From contig JAHFGF010000007.1 in assembly GCA_023247595.1 (NCBI GenBank), positions 1,148 through 18,420 of the forward strand: 17,273 bases of DNA. The letters run 5' to 3'. This DNA comes from Candidatus Omnitrophota bacterium (GTDB lineage: Bacteria; Omnitrophota; Koll11; Zapsychrales; Fredricksoniimonadaceae). The notes beneath the pieces were generated by a model. It was not told the origin of the DNA. It ran no database searches and saw only the letters and a list, made by a program, of their open reading frames with translations. The position numbers and the translations under genes were made by a program. Shown one piece after another: positions 1 through 9,300 of this stretch. Numbering within the stretch: the first letter of the stretch is position 1; each line of letters begins with the position of its first letter.

Positions 1-2286
1 GTTTTTAATGAGAATGAATTAACGCCCAAACAGCGGCAATATTACCAAGACAATACTGTCACCCGCGATGTCTTCACCGTTGATCTTGAGGCTAAGGATC
101 CTGTTCAACAAAGGCCTTTATCCGCGGATGAATTGCTTTCCAATGCCCAAGTCATGATGCGTCATGGCCAGGTCAAAGAAGCGATGCAGACCGTGGAAAA
201 AGCAGCGACGGAGAATCCCGAAAATAAAGCCGCGCGCCGCATTTTGGCGGATCTTTATAACGAACATGGAGAGCCTCAAAAGAGTATTGACCTTTATTCA
301 CTGCTGATCCAACAGGACCCGCAGGATTATAATCTTTATAACAGCAGGGGTTACGCCTATGGCCGAATGGGTTTGGCCGATAAAGCTTTGGAAGATTACA
401 ATCAGGCATTGTCTATCAATCCGGATTATGTCAATGCGATCAGCAATCGGGCGGCCTTGTACATTCGATCCGGTCAAATGGAATTGGCGCAGAACGATTA
501 TGAACGGCTTGTATCTTTTGATCCGGCGCAGGGGAATTTGGGGTTGGGCAATGTGGCAGCTTCAAACAAAGAATGGACAAAAGCATTGGATTATTTCGAT
601 AAGGCCATTACCAATGCTCCGGATTTCGCCCAAGCTTACATGATGAGAGGACAGGTGTTCTTACAGCAGGGGGAGAATGAAAAAGCTGCCGAAAATTTGA
701 AACAGGCGCAGGATTTGGGTATGGTGCTGCCGTCGGATTTGCAGTCTGTTGTTAAAGCTTCAGGAGCGCCATTGGAAACACAACCGCAAACAGCTGCGCC
801 TTTGACCGATCAACCGGCGGGCGAAAATTTGAGTCAGCCTCAAGTCAACGGGGTGGATGAAGCGCTTGTCAAAGCCTACGATCTTCTCATGAAGAAGGAT
901 ACCGCGGCCGCTATTCCTATATTAAACAAGATCATTGAGAGCGATCCCGCGAATTATCTGGCGTATCATTACCGCGGCTGGTGTCTGGATTCCGAACAGA
1001 AATATGATGAAGCCTTGAAAGATTATTTTAAGGTTGTGGAACTCAATCCCCAGGAAGGCCGGAAGATCATCAAATCCATCGCCTTTGTGTATATGGCAAA
1101 AAATAATTTTGCCCAAGCTTCCTCCAGATTTGACGAATATTTGCGTGATTATCCGGATGACGGCGAGGCGCAATATAATCTGGCGATCGCTGATTTTAAA
1201 CAAAATTATTGGGACGGCAGTTTGAAAAATCTTGATAAGGCTGAACAATTAGGGGTCCAGGATTCCGAGGGTTTGAGGGCAATGATCCAGGTCGCTAAAA
1301 TGGAACAGGAGAACAGGTCTGCGCAAGTTCAGCAGGCTGCCAAAGAAGAATATCAACAGGAGATGGACAGAATTAAATCCGACTTTAAACGAAGTTCTTC
1401 TCCATGGAAAATGCTGGCCTCGATCGTTGCGAGTTTGGTCTTTGGCGTTATCATCCTCGTGGCGCGTTCAAAAGGACAACCTCAGCCGGCGAAAGGGCAG
1501 GATGTGTTAGCAGCGCCGTTGACGGTGGAGGGGATCTTTGACCGCGACAGATTTTTCTTTAACCGCAAGATCTCCGTGACCGAGAAATATTATGTGCTGG
1601 ATGAAGCCGGCCAGCCGATCCTTTTCGTCGAGAAACCGATTATGGTCAGAAACGCGTTGGCAAGCGTCGTCGGGATATTTGTCGCGGTCTTCCTGTTTAT
1701 CCTGGGATTTATAGCGTTCTTGCCGATGTTCTCTTCCGAAAGCGACTCAGCCGGACCCATGCTTCTTGTTGGTCTTGTCTCCGCGATCATTTCTATCCTT
1801 GGGGCGGTCCTAACCATGTCGGCCATGGAAAAAAAGCGCAGGGTGAGCATTTATCGCGACGAGACAAAAACGGAGAAGGTTCTGGAGATCCAGCAGGATT
1901 CCAGATTTATTGTGATCAGGACTTCCTACACCCTGACGGATCACCGCGATATTGTATTGGCCAAGTTCCGCAGAAATCATTTCGTTGATTTCTTCCGTCG
2001 AAAGATTAAATGTTTAAGGCCGCAGGGCAACCTTTGGTTCTTTGCGAAAGAGGATTCAGGATGGTTGTCCTTGTTGCGAAGGATCCTTCCCTTGGAAGGT
2101 TTTGGTTTTATTGTCCCTACCAATTATGATGTCATGCACGGCGATACGTCTCATAAGATCGGGGAGTTTAACCGGACATCTGCCATCCTTGACAAGCATG
2201 TGCTGGATTTGAGCCTTGATCCAGGAAAGTCGCTGGATCGAAAAGTCGCCTTGGCCTGCGCGGTACTTTTGGATATAAATATTTGA
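1..2286 (+). CDS. TPR protein with membrane segments and scramblase-like C-terminal domain (5' partial)
   Basis: The reading frame is open from base 1, so the gene starts upstream of the window; the in-frame TTG at 133 is probably not the start. About 761 codons are visible. The first part (roughly nt 200-1290) holds two blocks of tetratricopeptide repeats with typical A..Y..A....A...NP spacing, separated by a Pro/Gln-rich linker (about nt 765-850). A membrane segment follows at about nt 1400-1465, then a region with the pattern KYYVLDEAGQPILFVEKP, two more hydrophobic segments (about nt 1650-1730 and 1755-1825), and a C-terminus with IGEFNR and LDRKVALACAVLLD. From memory of the family, the last half resembles LURP-one/phospholipid-scramblase-like (tubby C-terminal-like) proteins found in uncultured bacteria. 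The TPR fusion suggests a membrane-anchored scaffold. The substrate is unknown, and lipid scrambling is not shown by the sequence. Confidence 0.8.
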   Translation, partial: VFNENELTPKQRQYYQDNTVTRDVFTVDLEAKDPVQQRPLSADELLSNAQVMMRHGQVKEAMQTVEKAATENPENKAARRILADLYNEHGEPQKSIDLYSLLIQQDPQDYNLYNSRGYAYGRMGLADKALEDYNQALSINPDYVNAISNRAALYIRSGQMELAQNDYERLVSFDPAQGNLGLGNVAASNKEWTKALDYFDKAITNAPDFAQAYMMRGQVFLQQGENEKAAENLKQAQDLGMVLPSDLQSVVKASGAPLETQPQTAAPLTDQPAGENLSQPQVNGVDEALVKAYDLLMKKDTAAAIPILNKIIESDPANYLAYHYRGWCLDSEQKYDEALKDYFKVVELNPQEGRKIIKSIAFVYMAKNNFAQASSRFDEYLRDYPDDGEAQYNLAIADFKQNYWDGSLKNLDKAEQLGVQDSEGLRAMIQVAKMEQENRSAQVQQAAKEEYQQEMDRIKSDFKRSSSPWKMLASIVASLVFGVIILVARSKGQPQPAKGQDVLAAPLTVEGIFDRDRFFFNRKISVTEKYYVLDEAGQPILFVEKPIMVRNALASVVGIFVAVFLFILGFIAFLPMFSSESDSAGPMLLVGLVSAIISILGAVLTMSAMEKKRRVSIYRDETKTEKVLEIQQDSRFIVIRTSYTLTDHRDIVLAKFRRNHFVDFFRRKIKCLRPQGNLWFFAKEDSGWLSLLRRILPLEGFGFIVPTNYDVMHGDTSHKIGEFNRTSAILDKHVLDLSLDPGKSLDRKVALACAVLLDINI

Positions 2287-2336
2287 TCACGGAAAGGAAA
2301 TAGCGATCCTTGACACGTAACACGAAATTTCTTCCT

Positions 2337-3014
2337 ATGAAATCCGCGATTGTTCTACTCTCCGGCGGGCTTGATTCCGCGACTACGTTATACTTTGCCA
2401 TAAGCCAAGGGTATCGCGTTCACGCGCTGGTTTTTGATTATGGCCAGCGGCATGATAAGGAAATCAAATGCGCCGTGGCTGTTGCCAAAACCGCGCGATG
2501 TCCTTATGAGATCGTTAAGATTTCTCTGCCCTGGAAAGGATCGGCGCTTTTGGATAAGTCCATCAAAGTGCCGCGCCGGCGAAAGCTTGATGCCAAAGAT
2601 ATTCCAGTTACCTATGTTCCGGCGCGCAACATTATTTTTTTAAGTTTTGCCGCTTCCTACGCGGAAGCCGTCGGGGCGCAAAAGATTTTTATCGGCGCCA
2701 ACGCAATCGATTATTCCGGTTACCCCGATTGCCGGCCGGATTTTTTTGCCGCGTATTCCAAGGTCTTGGAAAAAGGTTTAAAGACAGGTGTTGAAGGCCG
2801 CAAAATAAAAGTGGAAACGCCTCTGGTCAAAAAATCAAAAACCGACATTATCCGTCTAGGATTAAAGCTGGGCGTCCCTTACGAATTGACCTGGTCATGT
2901 TATGAAGGAAGCCGTCGGCCATGCGGTTCATGCGACAGCTGCCGCCTGAGAGCCAATGGATTCTTGGAATTGCGGCTGGACGATCCAGTATTAAGAAAAT
3001 TTAGAACTAAGTAA
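2337..3014 (+). CDS. queC: 7-cyano-7-deazaguanine synthase QueC
   Basis: QueC converts 7-carboxy-7-deazaguanine to preQ0 with ATP and ammonia in the queuosine pathway (cytosol). The 225-residue protein starts with the PP-loop SGGLDS at residues 9-14, has YVPARN at 93-98 and DYSGYPDCR at 125-133, and ends with the zinc-binding cysteine set C188, C196, C199, C202 (CYEG...PCGSCDSC). This is the full family length. I chose ATG 2337 because homologues begin a few residues before the PP loop. A TTG at 2310, nine codons earlier, has a purine-rich stretch (GGAAAGGAAA, 2291-2300) upstream and cannot be excluded, while ATG 2337 has no clear Shine-Dalgarno. queE follows after 21 bp, so the two are probably one transcript. 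Confidence 0.95.
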   Translation: MKSAIVLLSGGLDSATTLYFAISQGYRVHALVFDYGQRHDKEIKCAVAVAKTARCPYEIVKISLPWKGSALLDKSIKVPRRRKLDAKDIPVTYVPARNIIFLSFAASYAEAVGAQKIFIGANAIDYSGYPDCRPDFFAAYSKVLEKGLKTGVEGRKIKVETPLVKKSKTDIIRLGLKLGVPYELTWSCYEGSRRPCGSCDSCRLRANGFLELRLDDPVLRKFRTK

Positions 3015-3035
3015 ATTAATGAAACGGCTTTAAGC

Positions 3036-3725
3036 ATGCAGGCAAAAATCGTTGAAATTTTTAAATCAGTTCAGGGCGAGGGGAAATATCTGGGCGTGAC
3101 CCAGGTGTTTGTACGCTTCTTTGAATGCAATATCCACTGCGTCTGGTGCGATACGCCGCATTCGATTGGCGATACGACCCGTCGGTATACGGAATATACG
3201 CCGGATGCTTTGATTACCGAAATTAAAGCCCTTTGGGATCATTGTCATTCCGTGAGTTTAACCGGCGGAGAGCCGCTGGTTCAGGCGGATGCCATTGTCC
3301 AGCTCCTTACGGTTTTTAAAAGTTTACGCATGCCGGTTTATCTGGAAACAAACGGCATTCTTCCCGATGAGTTGAGTAAGGTCATTGATAAGGTCGATAT
3401 CATTGCCATGGATTTGAAATTGCCCAGCTCAACGCAATGTCCGCCGTTTTGGAAGGAGCACGAGGAGTTTTTAAAAATCGCTAGACAGAAGGATGTTTTT
3501 TTGAAGGTGGTTATTTCTAAAAGTACGACTTTGGACGATGTGCAACAGGCTGTGGATTTGGCATCCCGCGTCGCGCCTGACGTTCCGTTTATTTTGCAGC
3601 CCAATTATTTTGATATGAAGGACGGCGCCGTCGAAAAATGCGTTGAATTTCAAAAACATTGCTTCAAAAGCCTGCGCGATGTTAGAATCGTTCCTCAAAT
3701 GCATAAATTTATGAAAGTTAGATAA
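3036..3725 (+). CDS. queE: 7-carboxy-7-deazaguanine synthase QueE (radical SAM)
   Basis: QueE is the radical SAM enzyme that contracts 6-carboxy-5,6,7,8-tetrahydropterin to 7-carboxy-7-deazaguanine, the step before QueC. The N-terminus FKSVQGEGKYLG is the substrate-binding signature. The [4Fe-4S] ligands are C31, C35 and C38 in a CX3CX2C arrangement (ECNIHCVWCDT), and the SAM-binding GGEP is at residues 77-80. The length of 229 residues fits the family. It sits 21 bp after queC in the same direction. No queD or GTP cyclohydrolase gene is present in the window, so the substrate must come from genes elsewhere. The C-terminal IVPQMHKFM is typical of the family. Confidence 0.95.
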   Translation: MQAKIVEIFKSVQGEGKYLGVTQVFVRFFECNIHCVWCDTPHSIGDTTRRYTEYTPDALITEIKALWDHCHSVSLTGGEPLVQADAIVQLLTVFKSLRMPVYLETNGILPDELSKVIDKVDIIAMDLKLPSSTQCPPFWKEHEEFLKIARQKDVFLKVVISKSTTLDDVQQAVDLASRVAPDVPFILQPNYFDMKDGAVEKCVEFQKHCFKSLRDVRIVPQMHKFMKVR

Positions 3726-3728
3726 AGA

Positions 3729-3925
3729 GGGGACACCACGGCAACTAAGAAATCAAACAGGTACACCTAGCCGAATAAAAAAACGTATTGGGACACCTTG
3801 CTAATTATTAGCGAATGGGTACACCGGTGTCCTGGTGGCTCTCGTTGCTATAAATACGCTAGGTGTCCAGATACCGTTTGTTAATTTGCTCGGTGTCCAT
3901 AGTAGTGTTTACGTTGCTGGGTGTA
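3729..3925. repeat. Head-to-head array of about 30-bp repeats around a central palindrome
   Basis: GACACC/TACACC boxes occur at 3732, 3762, 3792 and 3820 (steps 30, 30, 28). Their reverse complement GGTGTC or GGTGTA occurs at 3826, 3862, 3892 and 3920 (steps 36, 30, 28). The two halves meet at the perfect palindrome ACACCGGTGT (3821-3830). Units also share an AT-rich core and a GC(T)N just before each GGTGTMCC box. One spacer holds the small palindrome GCTAATTATTAGC (3799-3811). The element fills the gap between queE and queF and ends just before the queF ribosome site. It could be a REP/MITE-like element; no transposase is nearby. Confidence 0.85.
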
Positions 3926-3941
3926 ACCTAGGAGATTATTC

Positions 3942-4340
3942 ATGAACAGTTCTTACGAAGGCCGTCAAAAAAGTATCCGTAAATTAAAGACTCCCGCTAT
4001 TGAGGTCTGGGAAAATCAGTATGCCGACCGCGAATACATCGTTGATTTGTCGACGGATGAATTCACCTGCATCTGTCCCAAAACCGGTCTGCCGGACTTT
4101 GCCACGATCAACATCAAATACAAACCCGCCAAGGTCTGCATTGAGTTAAAGTCGTTTAAGATGTATCTGATCGCTTATCGCGATGTCGGGATTTTTCATG
4201 AACATCTTGTGAACAAACTGTTAGACGATCTGGTCAAGGCCTGCAAGCCGCGATGGATGAAGATCGATGTTGTCATGAACCCCCGCGGAGGCATCGCAAC
4301 GACCGTGAGCGCCGAGTATTCCTTTAGAGTTAAGAGGTAA
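3942..4340 (+). CDS. queF: NADPH-dependent preQ0 reductase QueF (unimodular type)
   Basis: QueF reduces the nitrile of preQ0 to the aminomethyl group of preQ1 with NADPH. The 132-residue size matches the short YkvM-type enzyme. The nucleophilic cysteine is C45 in CPKTGLPDF, with the general acid D52 seven residues later as in the family. The QueF signature ELKSFKMYL starts at residue 68, and FHE (85-87) supplies the substrate-binding His/Glu. The start ATG 3942 has a strong Shine-Dalgarno (AGGAG, 3930-3934). It is co-directional with queC and queE but separated from them by the 30-bp repeat array, so it may be on the same transcript or be influenced by RNA structure formed by that array. Confidence 0.95.
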   Translation: MNSSYEGRQKSIRKLKTPAIEVWENQYADREYIVDLSTDEFTCICPKTGLPDFATINIKYKPAKVCIELKSFKMYLIAYRDVGIFHEHLVNKLLDDLVKACKPRWMKIDVVMNPRGGIATTVSAEYSFRVKR

Positions 4341-4389
4341 AAGTCAAAGCACAGAACGAAGCCCTCAAATTCATAGCAAAGGAAAAATT

Positions 4390-4797
4390 ATGGATAGGAA
4401 AAGATTTTTATGGATTACTTTGATGTTCATCACAATGCCCTTGAGAACTTCATTTGCTGCAGATAAAGATATAATATTGGAAGAGTTGAAGAGATTGGAA
4501 ATTAAAATCGTAGGTTCGGCAAAAAGAATAGAAGTGCAGTTGCCAACAGTGCTTATCGGTCCCGATTTAGGACTTAAGAAAACCATATGCGAGCAGAGTG
4601 GGTATGATTTATCGGCTTATGCGGGGAAGAAAGTTTTATTTACTGCTTTTCCGATAAGCGAAGAATACACTTCTGAGCCACTTAATGTGTGGGTCATCAG
4701 CTTTGAAGATAAAATAGTATGCGTCTATAAGACTGTCAGAGAGGGTTCGGTCCTGGTGCCTGGCATTTTCGCTATAGAGACTCCCAATACTAACTAG
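4390..4797 (+). CDS. Small secreted protein, DUF4830-like
   Basis: The product is 135 residues. It begins with Lys/Arg followed by a hydrophobic run and an ending consistent with a signal peptide (SFAA-DK, cleavage near residue 24). The mature part has a helix (IILEELKRLEIKI) followed by QSGYDLSAYAGKKV, then strands rich in Val/Ile ending in VPGIFAIE. The GYDLS.Y.GKKV segment followed by V-rich strands resembles DUF4830, a small domain of unknown role; this match is from memory and needs a profile search. AAAGGA precedes the ATG. Codon use is more AT-rich than in queF and rph on either side, so it may be a later insertion between them. The function is unknown. Confidence 0.7.
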   Translation: MDRKRFLWITLMFITMPLRTSFAADKDIILEELKRLEIKIVGSAKRIEVQLPTVLIGPDLGLKKTICEQSGYDLSAYAGKKVLFTAFPISEEYTSEPLNVWVISFEDKIVCVYKTVREGSVLVPGIFAIETPNTN

Positions 4798-4833
4798 ATT
4801 TTATTTTCTGCCTACAAATGAGAGGAATATTAA

Positions 4834-5550
4834 ATGCAAAGACCAGATGGGCGCAAGTTAGATCAATTGCGAAAAGTCAAAGTCACTAAAAATTATCTCA
4901 AACATGCCGAAGGCTCGTGTCTCATCGAATTCGGCGAGACTAAGGTTATCTGCTCGGCATCCGTCGAGGAAGGCGTGCCGCCGTTTTTAAAAGGCAGCGG
5001 CAAAGGCTGGGTGACAGCGGAATACGGCATGCTGCCGCGTTCGTGCACCACGCGTATCCGTCGGGAAAAAACGTCGGGGCGCACCGAAGAAATCCAGCGC
5101 CTAGTCGGACGGTCCCTGCGCGCGGTGGTGGATATGGAAAAGTTAGGCGAGCGTACCATTAAGATTGACTGCGATGTCCTGCAGGGCGACGGAGGAACAC
5201 GCACGGCTGCGATCACAGGCGGTTTTATCGCGCTGGCGGACGCTGTTCTCTGGATGCGAAAACAGCTGATGTTTGAAAAGATCCCTTTAAAAGATTATGT
5301 GGCTGCCATCAGCGTCGGAGTTTTTAACGGAAAACCGGTTCTGGATTTAAATTACGCCGAGGATTCCAAAGCGGAAGTCGACATGAATGTGGTGATGGTG
5401 GGCAAAGGCGAGTTTGTGGAAGTCCAGGGAACGGGTGAGCATGCCACGTTTTCGCGCAAAGAAATCGACGCGCTATTGAAACTGGCGGAAAAAGGAATTA
5501 AAGAATTGCTCGACATACAGAAGAAGACGTTAAATAATTTGAAGATATAA
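4834..5550 (+). CDS. rph: Ribonuclease PH
   Basis: RNase PH is a phosphorolytic 3'-5' exoribonuclease that trims tRNA and other RNA 3' ends. The 238-residue protein shows the family start RPDGR..DQLR, the substrate/phosphate region [37 protein letters not shown], and the metal-binding segment [31 protein letters not shown] follows near the C-terminus. The ATG has a GAGGAA ribosome site 8-13 bp upstream. It is followed on the same strand by rdgB, a pairing common in bacteria. None of the three tRNA genes in this window encodes CCA, so 3' trimming followed by CCA addition would be needed for them. Confidence 0.96.
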   Translation: MQRPDGRKLDQLRKVKVTKNYLKHAEGSCLIEFGETKVICSASVEEGVPPFLKGSGKGWVTAEYGMLPRSCTTRIRREKTSGRTEEIQRLVGRSLRAVVDMEKLGERTIKIDCDVLQGDGGTRTAAITGGFIALADAVLWMRKQLMFEKIPLKDYVAAISVGVFNGKPVLDLNYAEDSKAEVDMNVVMVGKGEFVEVQGTGEHATFSRKEIDALLKLAEKGIKELLDIQKKTLNNLKI

Positions 5551-5566
5551 ACATAAATGGGGAGGA

Positions 5567-5657
5567 TGGAAATTAAGAAATTGATTGAAACTGAGAAATT
5601 GAAAAAATAAAGCTGACAAGCCTCTAATTTCTCAATTTCCAAATCTCTTAATTTCCA
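5567..5657. repeat. Snap-back hairpin with octamer-built arms
   Basis: The left arm runs as near-tandem octamers (GAAATTAA at 5569, GAAATTGA at 5577, a 10-bp variant at 5585, GAAATTGA at 5595). The right arm, read in reverse complement from 5656, is GAAATTAA, GAGATTTG, GAAATTGA, GAAATTAG. The arms pair over about 35 bp with a few mismatches. The element occupies most of the rph-rdgB gap and ends 16 nt before the rdgB start. It has no ORF. Confidence 0.85.
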
Positions 5658-5673
5658 TTATTCATGGTCAGCT

Positions 5674-6276
5674 ATGTCCGAATTGCTTGTAGCTACTCGA
5701 AACGCCGGAAAAGTTAGAGAAATTAAACTTCTCTTGAAAGAATATCCGATTAAGGTCTTATCGCTTTTGGATTATCCGGATATGCCGGAGATTATTGAAG
5801 ACGGCGATACGTTTGAGGCCAATGCCAGTAAAAAGGCGCTGGTGATTGCCAAACATGTTGGGCACATTGTCATGGGTGAGGATTCCGGGCTTGAGGTCAA
5901 GGCGCTTAATGAACGTCCCGGTATTTATTCGGCGCGTTATGCCGGTGAAAAAGCGACGGATGAAGAAAACAATAACAAGCTTTTAAAAGAACTCAAAGAT
6001 GTGCCCATGTCCCGACGGGAGGCGTGTTACCGCTCCTGCATTGCGCTGGCCGATCCCAAAGGCGTTATCGGTGTCGTCAACGGCAGCTGTCATGGTTTTA
6101 TCGCCACTGTTCCCAAAGGGACCAATGGGTTTGGTTATGATCCTCTTTTTATTGTCCCTCAGTACCACAAGACCTTTGGCCAGTTAAATCCCTCCATCAA
6201 AGCAGAAGTCAGCCACCGCGCCTGGGCGCTCAAGAAATTTAAATTAGAATTTGGCGGGTATTTAGAAAAATTGTAG
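5674..6276 (+). CDS. rdgB: dITP/XTP pyrophosphatase (Ham1/RdgB)
   Basis: The enzyme hydrolyses non-canonical purine nucleoside triphosphates (ITP, dITP, XTP) to monophosphates and keeps them out of nucleic acids. The 200-residue protein has the N-terminal ATRNAGKVREI (residues 7-17), DTFEANA (45-51), the metal/general base segment GEDSGL (68-73), GFGYDPLF (152-159) and the C-terminal SHR (180-182). All are canonical. No clear Shine-Dalgarno precedes ATG 5674; instead a 7-nt block GTCAGCT touches the start and is complementary to AGCTGAC at 5611-5617 in the preceding hairpin loop. The TAG stop lies inside the following inverted repeat. Confidence 0.96.
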   Translation: MSELLVATRNAGKVREIKLLLKEYPIKVLSLLDYPDMPEIIEDGDTFEANASKKALVIAKHVGHIVMGEDSGLEVKALNERPGIYSARYAGEKATDEENNNKLLKELKDVPMSRREACYRSCIALADPKGVIGVVNGSCHGFIATVPKGTNGFGYDPLFIVPQYHKTFGQLNPSIKAEVSHRAWALKKFKLEFGGYLEKL

Positions 6277-6302
6277 TGGAGGGTTTTAAACCCTCCACTA
6301 CA
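6272..6302. terminator. Perfect inverted repeat between convergent genes
   Basis: TGTAGTGGAGGG (6272-6283) and CCCTCCACTACA (6291-6302) form a perfect 12-bp stem that can extend into the TTTTAAA centre. It overlaps the rdgB stop and abuts the stop of the minus-strand AsmA gene, the expected place for a bidirectional terminator. There is no run of T on either side, so it may instead stall exonucleases or be another palindromic repeat. Confidence 0.6.
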
Positions 6303-9300
6303 TTAGAAAATGTTTTGAAAAAACTGCGAAACGTTTTCTAGGATAACCCCGCCGGTTTTCTGCAGGATCTTAACGGGAGATTTATTGACCTTGTATTGAG
6401 GTTTGGCAAGGGTGCCGGTGACATTCACCGACATAAACTTTTCTGTTTGAGTAATGATTGCGGTTGTACTTTTCTTTAAGGATGAAGATTTAAGGATAAC
6501 ATCGGAGTTAAAGTCGGGCGTGAGCCACAGATTTAAGGCCTGGTCCTGATTGAAATCAAGCGAACCTTTGCCGTAAAGATTAAGCGTCGGGCCGACAAGC
6601 TGGATATTTTCCGTCGACATCAAACCATTTTCCAGGGCGAAATTCATTCCCGCCTGGGTGAAGACAATGTTTTTGTACTCGGGGATTAAAAGAATTCCTC
6701 CCAATCCTTTGAGCAGATCAAATTCCCACAAGAGTCCGTCTTTGACTTCAACGCCGCCTTTGCCGTTCATGAGATGCAAATCAGCCATCGGCCCATTGAG
6801 AAGGGCGGTGGCAGAAAGGATGCCGTCTAAGGATTGTTTCTTAAACGGAGTGTCCACGCGCAATTTATTTAAATCGCTGTTAAGAATCCGGATGACGAGA
6901 TCCAGCGGCAGGTCTTTTTTTGCGGTATCCAGTGATGCCACCAGATTCATTTCCCCGCCGTAGAAATCGCCCCAGACGTGAAAAGGTTTGAGCAGATTAT
7001 TTTTTTGAACAGCGTTGAACTTGATGTTTTTCAGATTAATGCCCCAGATAGAAAACGCGGGGCTTGCTCCGGTTAAATTGTATTGCCAATCCTGCCAATG
7101 AGACAAATTACCTATGAAATGTCCTTTGATATTGGTTTTGCCCGCCAGGCGGCAGAGACGGATCCCTTCAGGTATGCTGGGAAAAAATGAGGGAAGGTCC
7201 TGCAGGTCAACGTCAACCTCGCCGGAGAAATCCAAAAAAGGTTTGCCGTCGGCAGTCTTGCGGCTGGTGCCGCTGACATTGACCATGGCTGTCTTATATC
7301 GGCCTGACAATTGACTGAAATGCAGGGCCTCTTTAGAGTGGTTAAACCGCGCGTGAATTTTTAAATCAGCCCCTTCAATAGTGGTGTCAATCGTCGGGCT
7401 TTCGGCGGAATTTAAATCGCCTGTTAAAACGTAGGGCTGGTCATTGAAATTGGCCTGCAGATTTTTCCAAGAGAGAGTTTTATCTGCGTAATTAACTTGG
7501 CCGGAAAGCTGGGTGAGCTGTTGCTGAAACTTTTCACTGACAGCTGTTGCGTCTTTAACCTGGGCTGTGAACCGGATATCCGCGCCGTCGGATGTCGTCA
7601 CGTCGCCTTTATAAGCGATGTCAAGCGGCAGCGCTTTACCTGTTAATGAAATTTGATTGTTTTCAAAAGTATCGGGAATGATTTTTTTGGCCATGCTTAG
7701 ATCGAAATCATCCAAATGAATACGCACATCCAGCTTCGGAGTATTGAAATCCTGCAGCGTCCCGGTTATTTTCGTCGGCATTCCCAGCGCGAGAAAAGAA
7801 ATGCCGGAGGTTTCTACTTTATCGTTTTGAAAGGATGCGATGCCGTTAATGCTGTCCACCGGCCCGGCCTTGGTACCGAGCAGGGTTCCGCCTTTAAAAT
7901 CCATCCATCCGGAATAAGGAAACGGTTCAAGCGGACCCGCGCGGGAGGAAACTGTCACAGATCCCGACGGACTGGCATTGATGGACATAGTATCCGTTAT
8001 CGATAACCGGCTGTTGGTGAGCTGATAATTGCTTTTCAATTGAAATGTTTTGGGAGCGCAGAGATATTGAAAAAAGCCTGTGCCCGCGATGTTGCTTTGA
8101 AATGTTTTGCCGTTGGAAAGCTTAATGAAAATTTCTTCGCCGTTGATGCGTGTCTGGGAAGTCCATTGCGTTCCATGAACGCCGTTGACGCGCAGGTCGC
8201 TTAGGACCACGCGTCCGGTTAATTCTTTGCCCGGCCATTGATAGTTAAGCGCGTCGGCATAGAGGCTGCCTTTGGCCGTCGTGGTTTTTGGTGTCGTGGT
8301 CAATGAAAGATCCGGACTGCTGAAATGGCCCTGCATGCGGATGGTTGGAGTTTTTAACACAACATTTCTAAAATCCGGCGAGGCTTGTATGCTGGTGACT
8401 TGCGCGCCTTGAGACAAGCGTACGTTTTTCAAATCAATGTCGCCTTTGAGATCCAGTTGATCCGGAATATTGATAACAGCGCCGGAGGCTGACAATGCGC
8501 CGTTTGCGGCTATCGCCCTGCCTTGGGCAGTGAGTGGATCGAAATGCACGGCTAGTTTATCGACGCTATACGCGTTGCCGTTATAGGAGGCTTGGACATT
8601 CTCCGCCGAAGTTAGGCCTTTGAGCGTTATCTGTCCGTCTTGAAAAGAACCGTCCAATTCATCGGCGACAAAAGATTCGGCTTTAAACGACAAAAGCGGC
8701 GAATGCAGCGCAAGGCGGCTGAGCGACACAAGGCCTTTGATATTCAGCAAATGTTTTGCCGCGGATAATTGGATTTGGATGTTATTGATAAAAGCATCGT
8801 CGAGGATAACGGGAAAATCTTTTTTAATAATCCGGTAGTAGTTGTTAACCGGAAAGTTTTCCAGTTTGATGCCCATGGAAAGCTTTTGACTGACCGGAAG
8901 AAAGGTGCCGTTGAAATCAAACAGGCTTTTTCTGTCGGCAATCGCGGCGGATGCCCGGAAGGTCAGCCCTTTGGAAATGGAAAACTTCAGGTGGATGTTT
9001 AAATCATCAAAGACGTCGGAGAATTGCGCGCCGTCTTCAAGGCTGGTGACCATCAGCCGGCTGTCATTTAATTCGAGCCGGGATATAAAAACATTAATGC
9101 TGTTTTTCCGGCGGTTTTTTGAACGCCGTTCAATGATGTCAGAGAAATTCCATTCTCCGTCGATGTAATGAATAAGGTTCAAAGAGGCTGTTTCAAAGTT
9201 CAGGTTGGAGAGCACAATTTTGCGTTGCCGCAGAAGCGGCCAGTAAAGGAGCTGGACTTTTGCGCGGCTGATGGTGGCAAAGACATCCGGTGAATTTTCT

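Noticed and set aside
2287..2336. preQ1 riboswitch before queC
   Set aside because: The gap is short and I see no preQ1-I or preQ1-II stem-loop with an A-rich tail.
3729..3925. CRISPR-like array with about 30-bp period
   Set aside because: The repeated box is only about 8 bp and degenerate, the array reverses orientation in the middle, and no cas gene is near.
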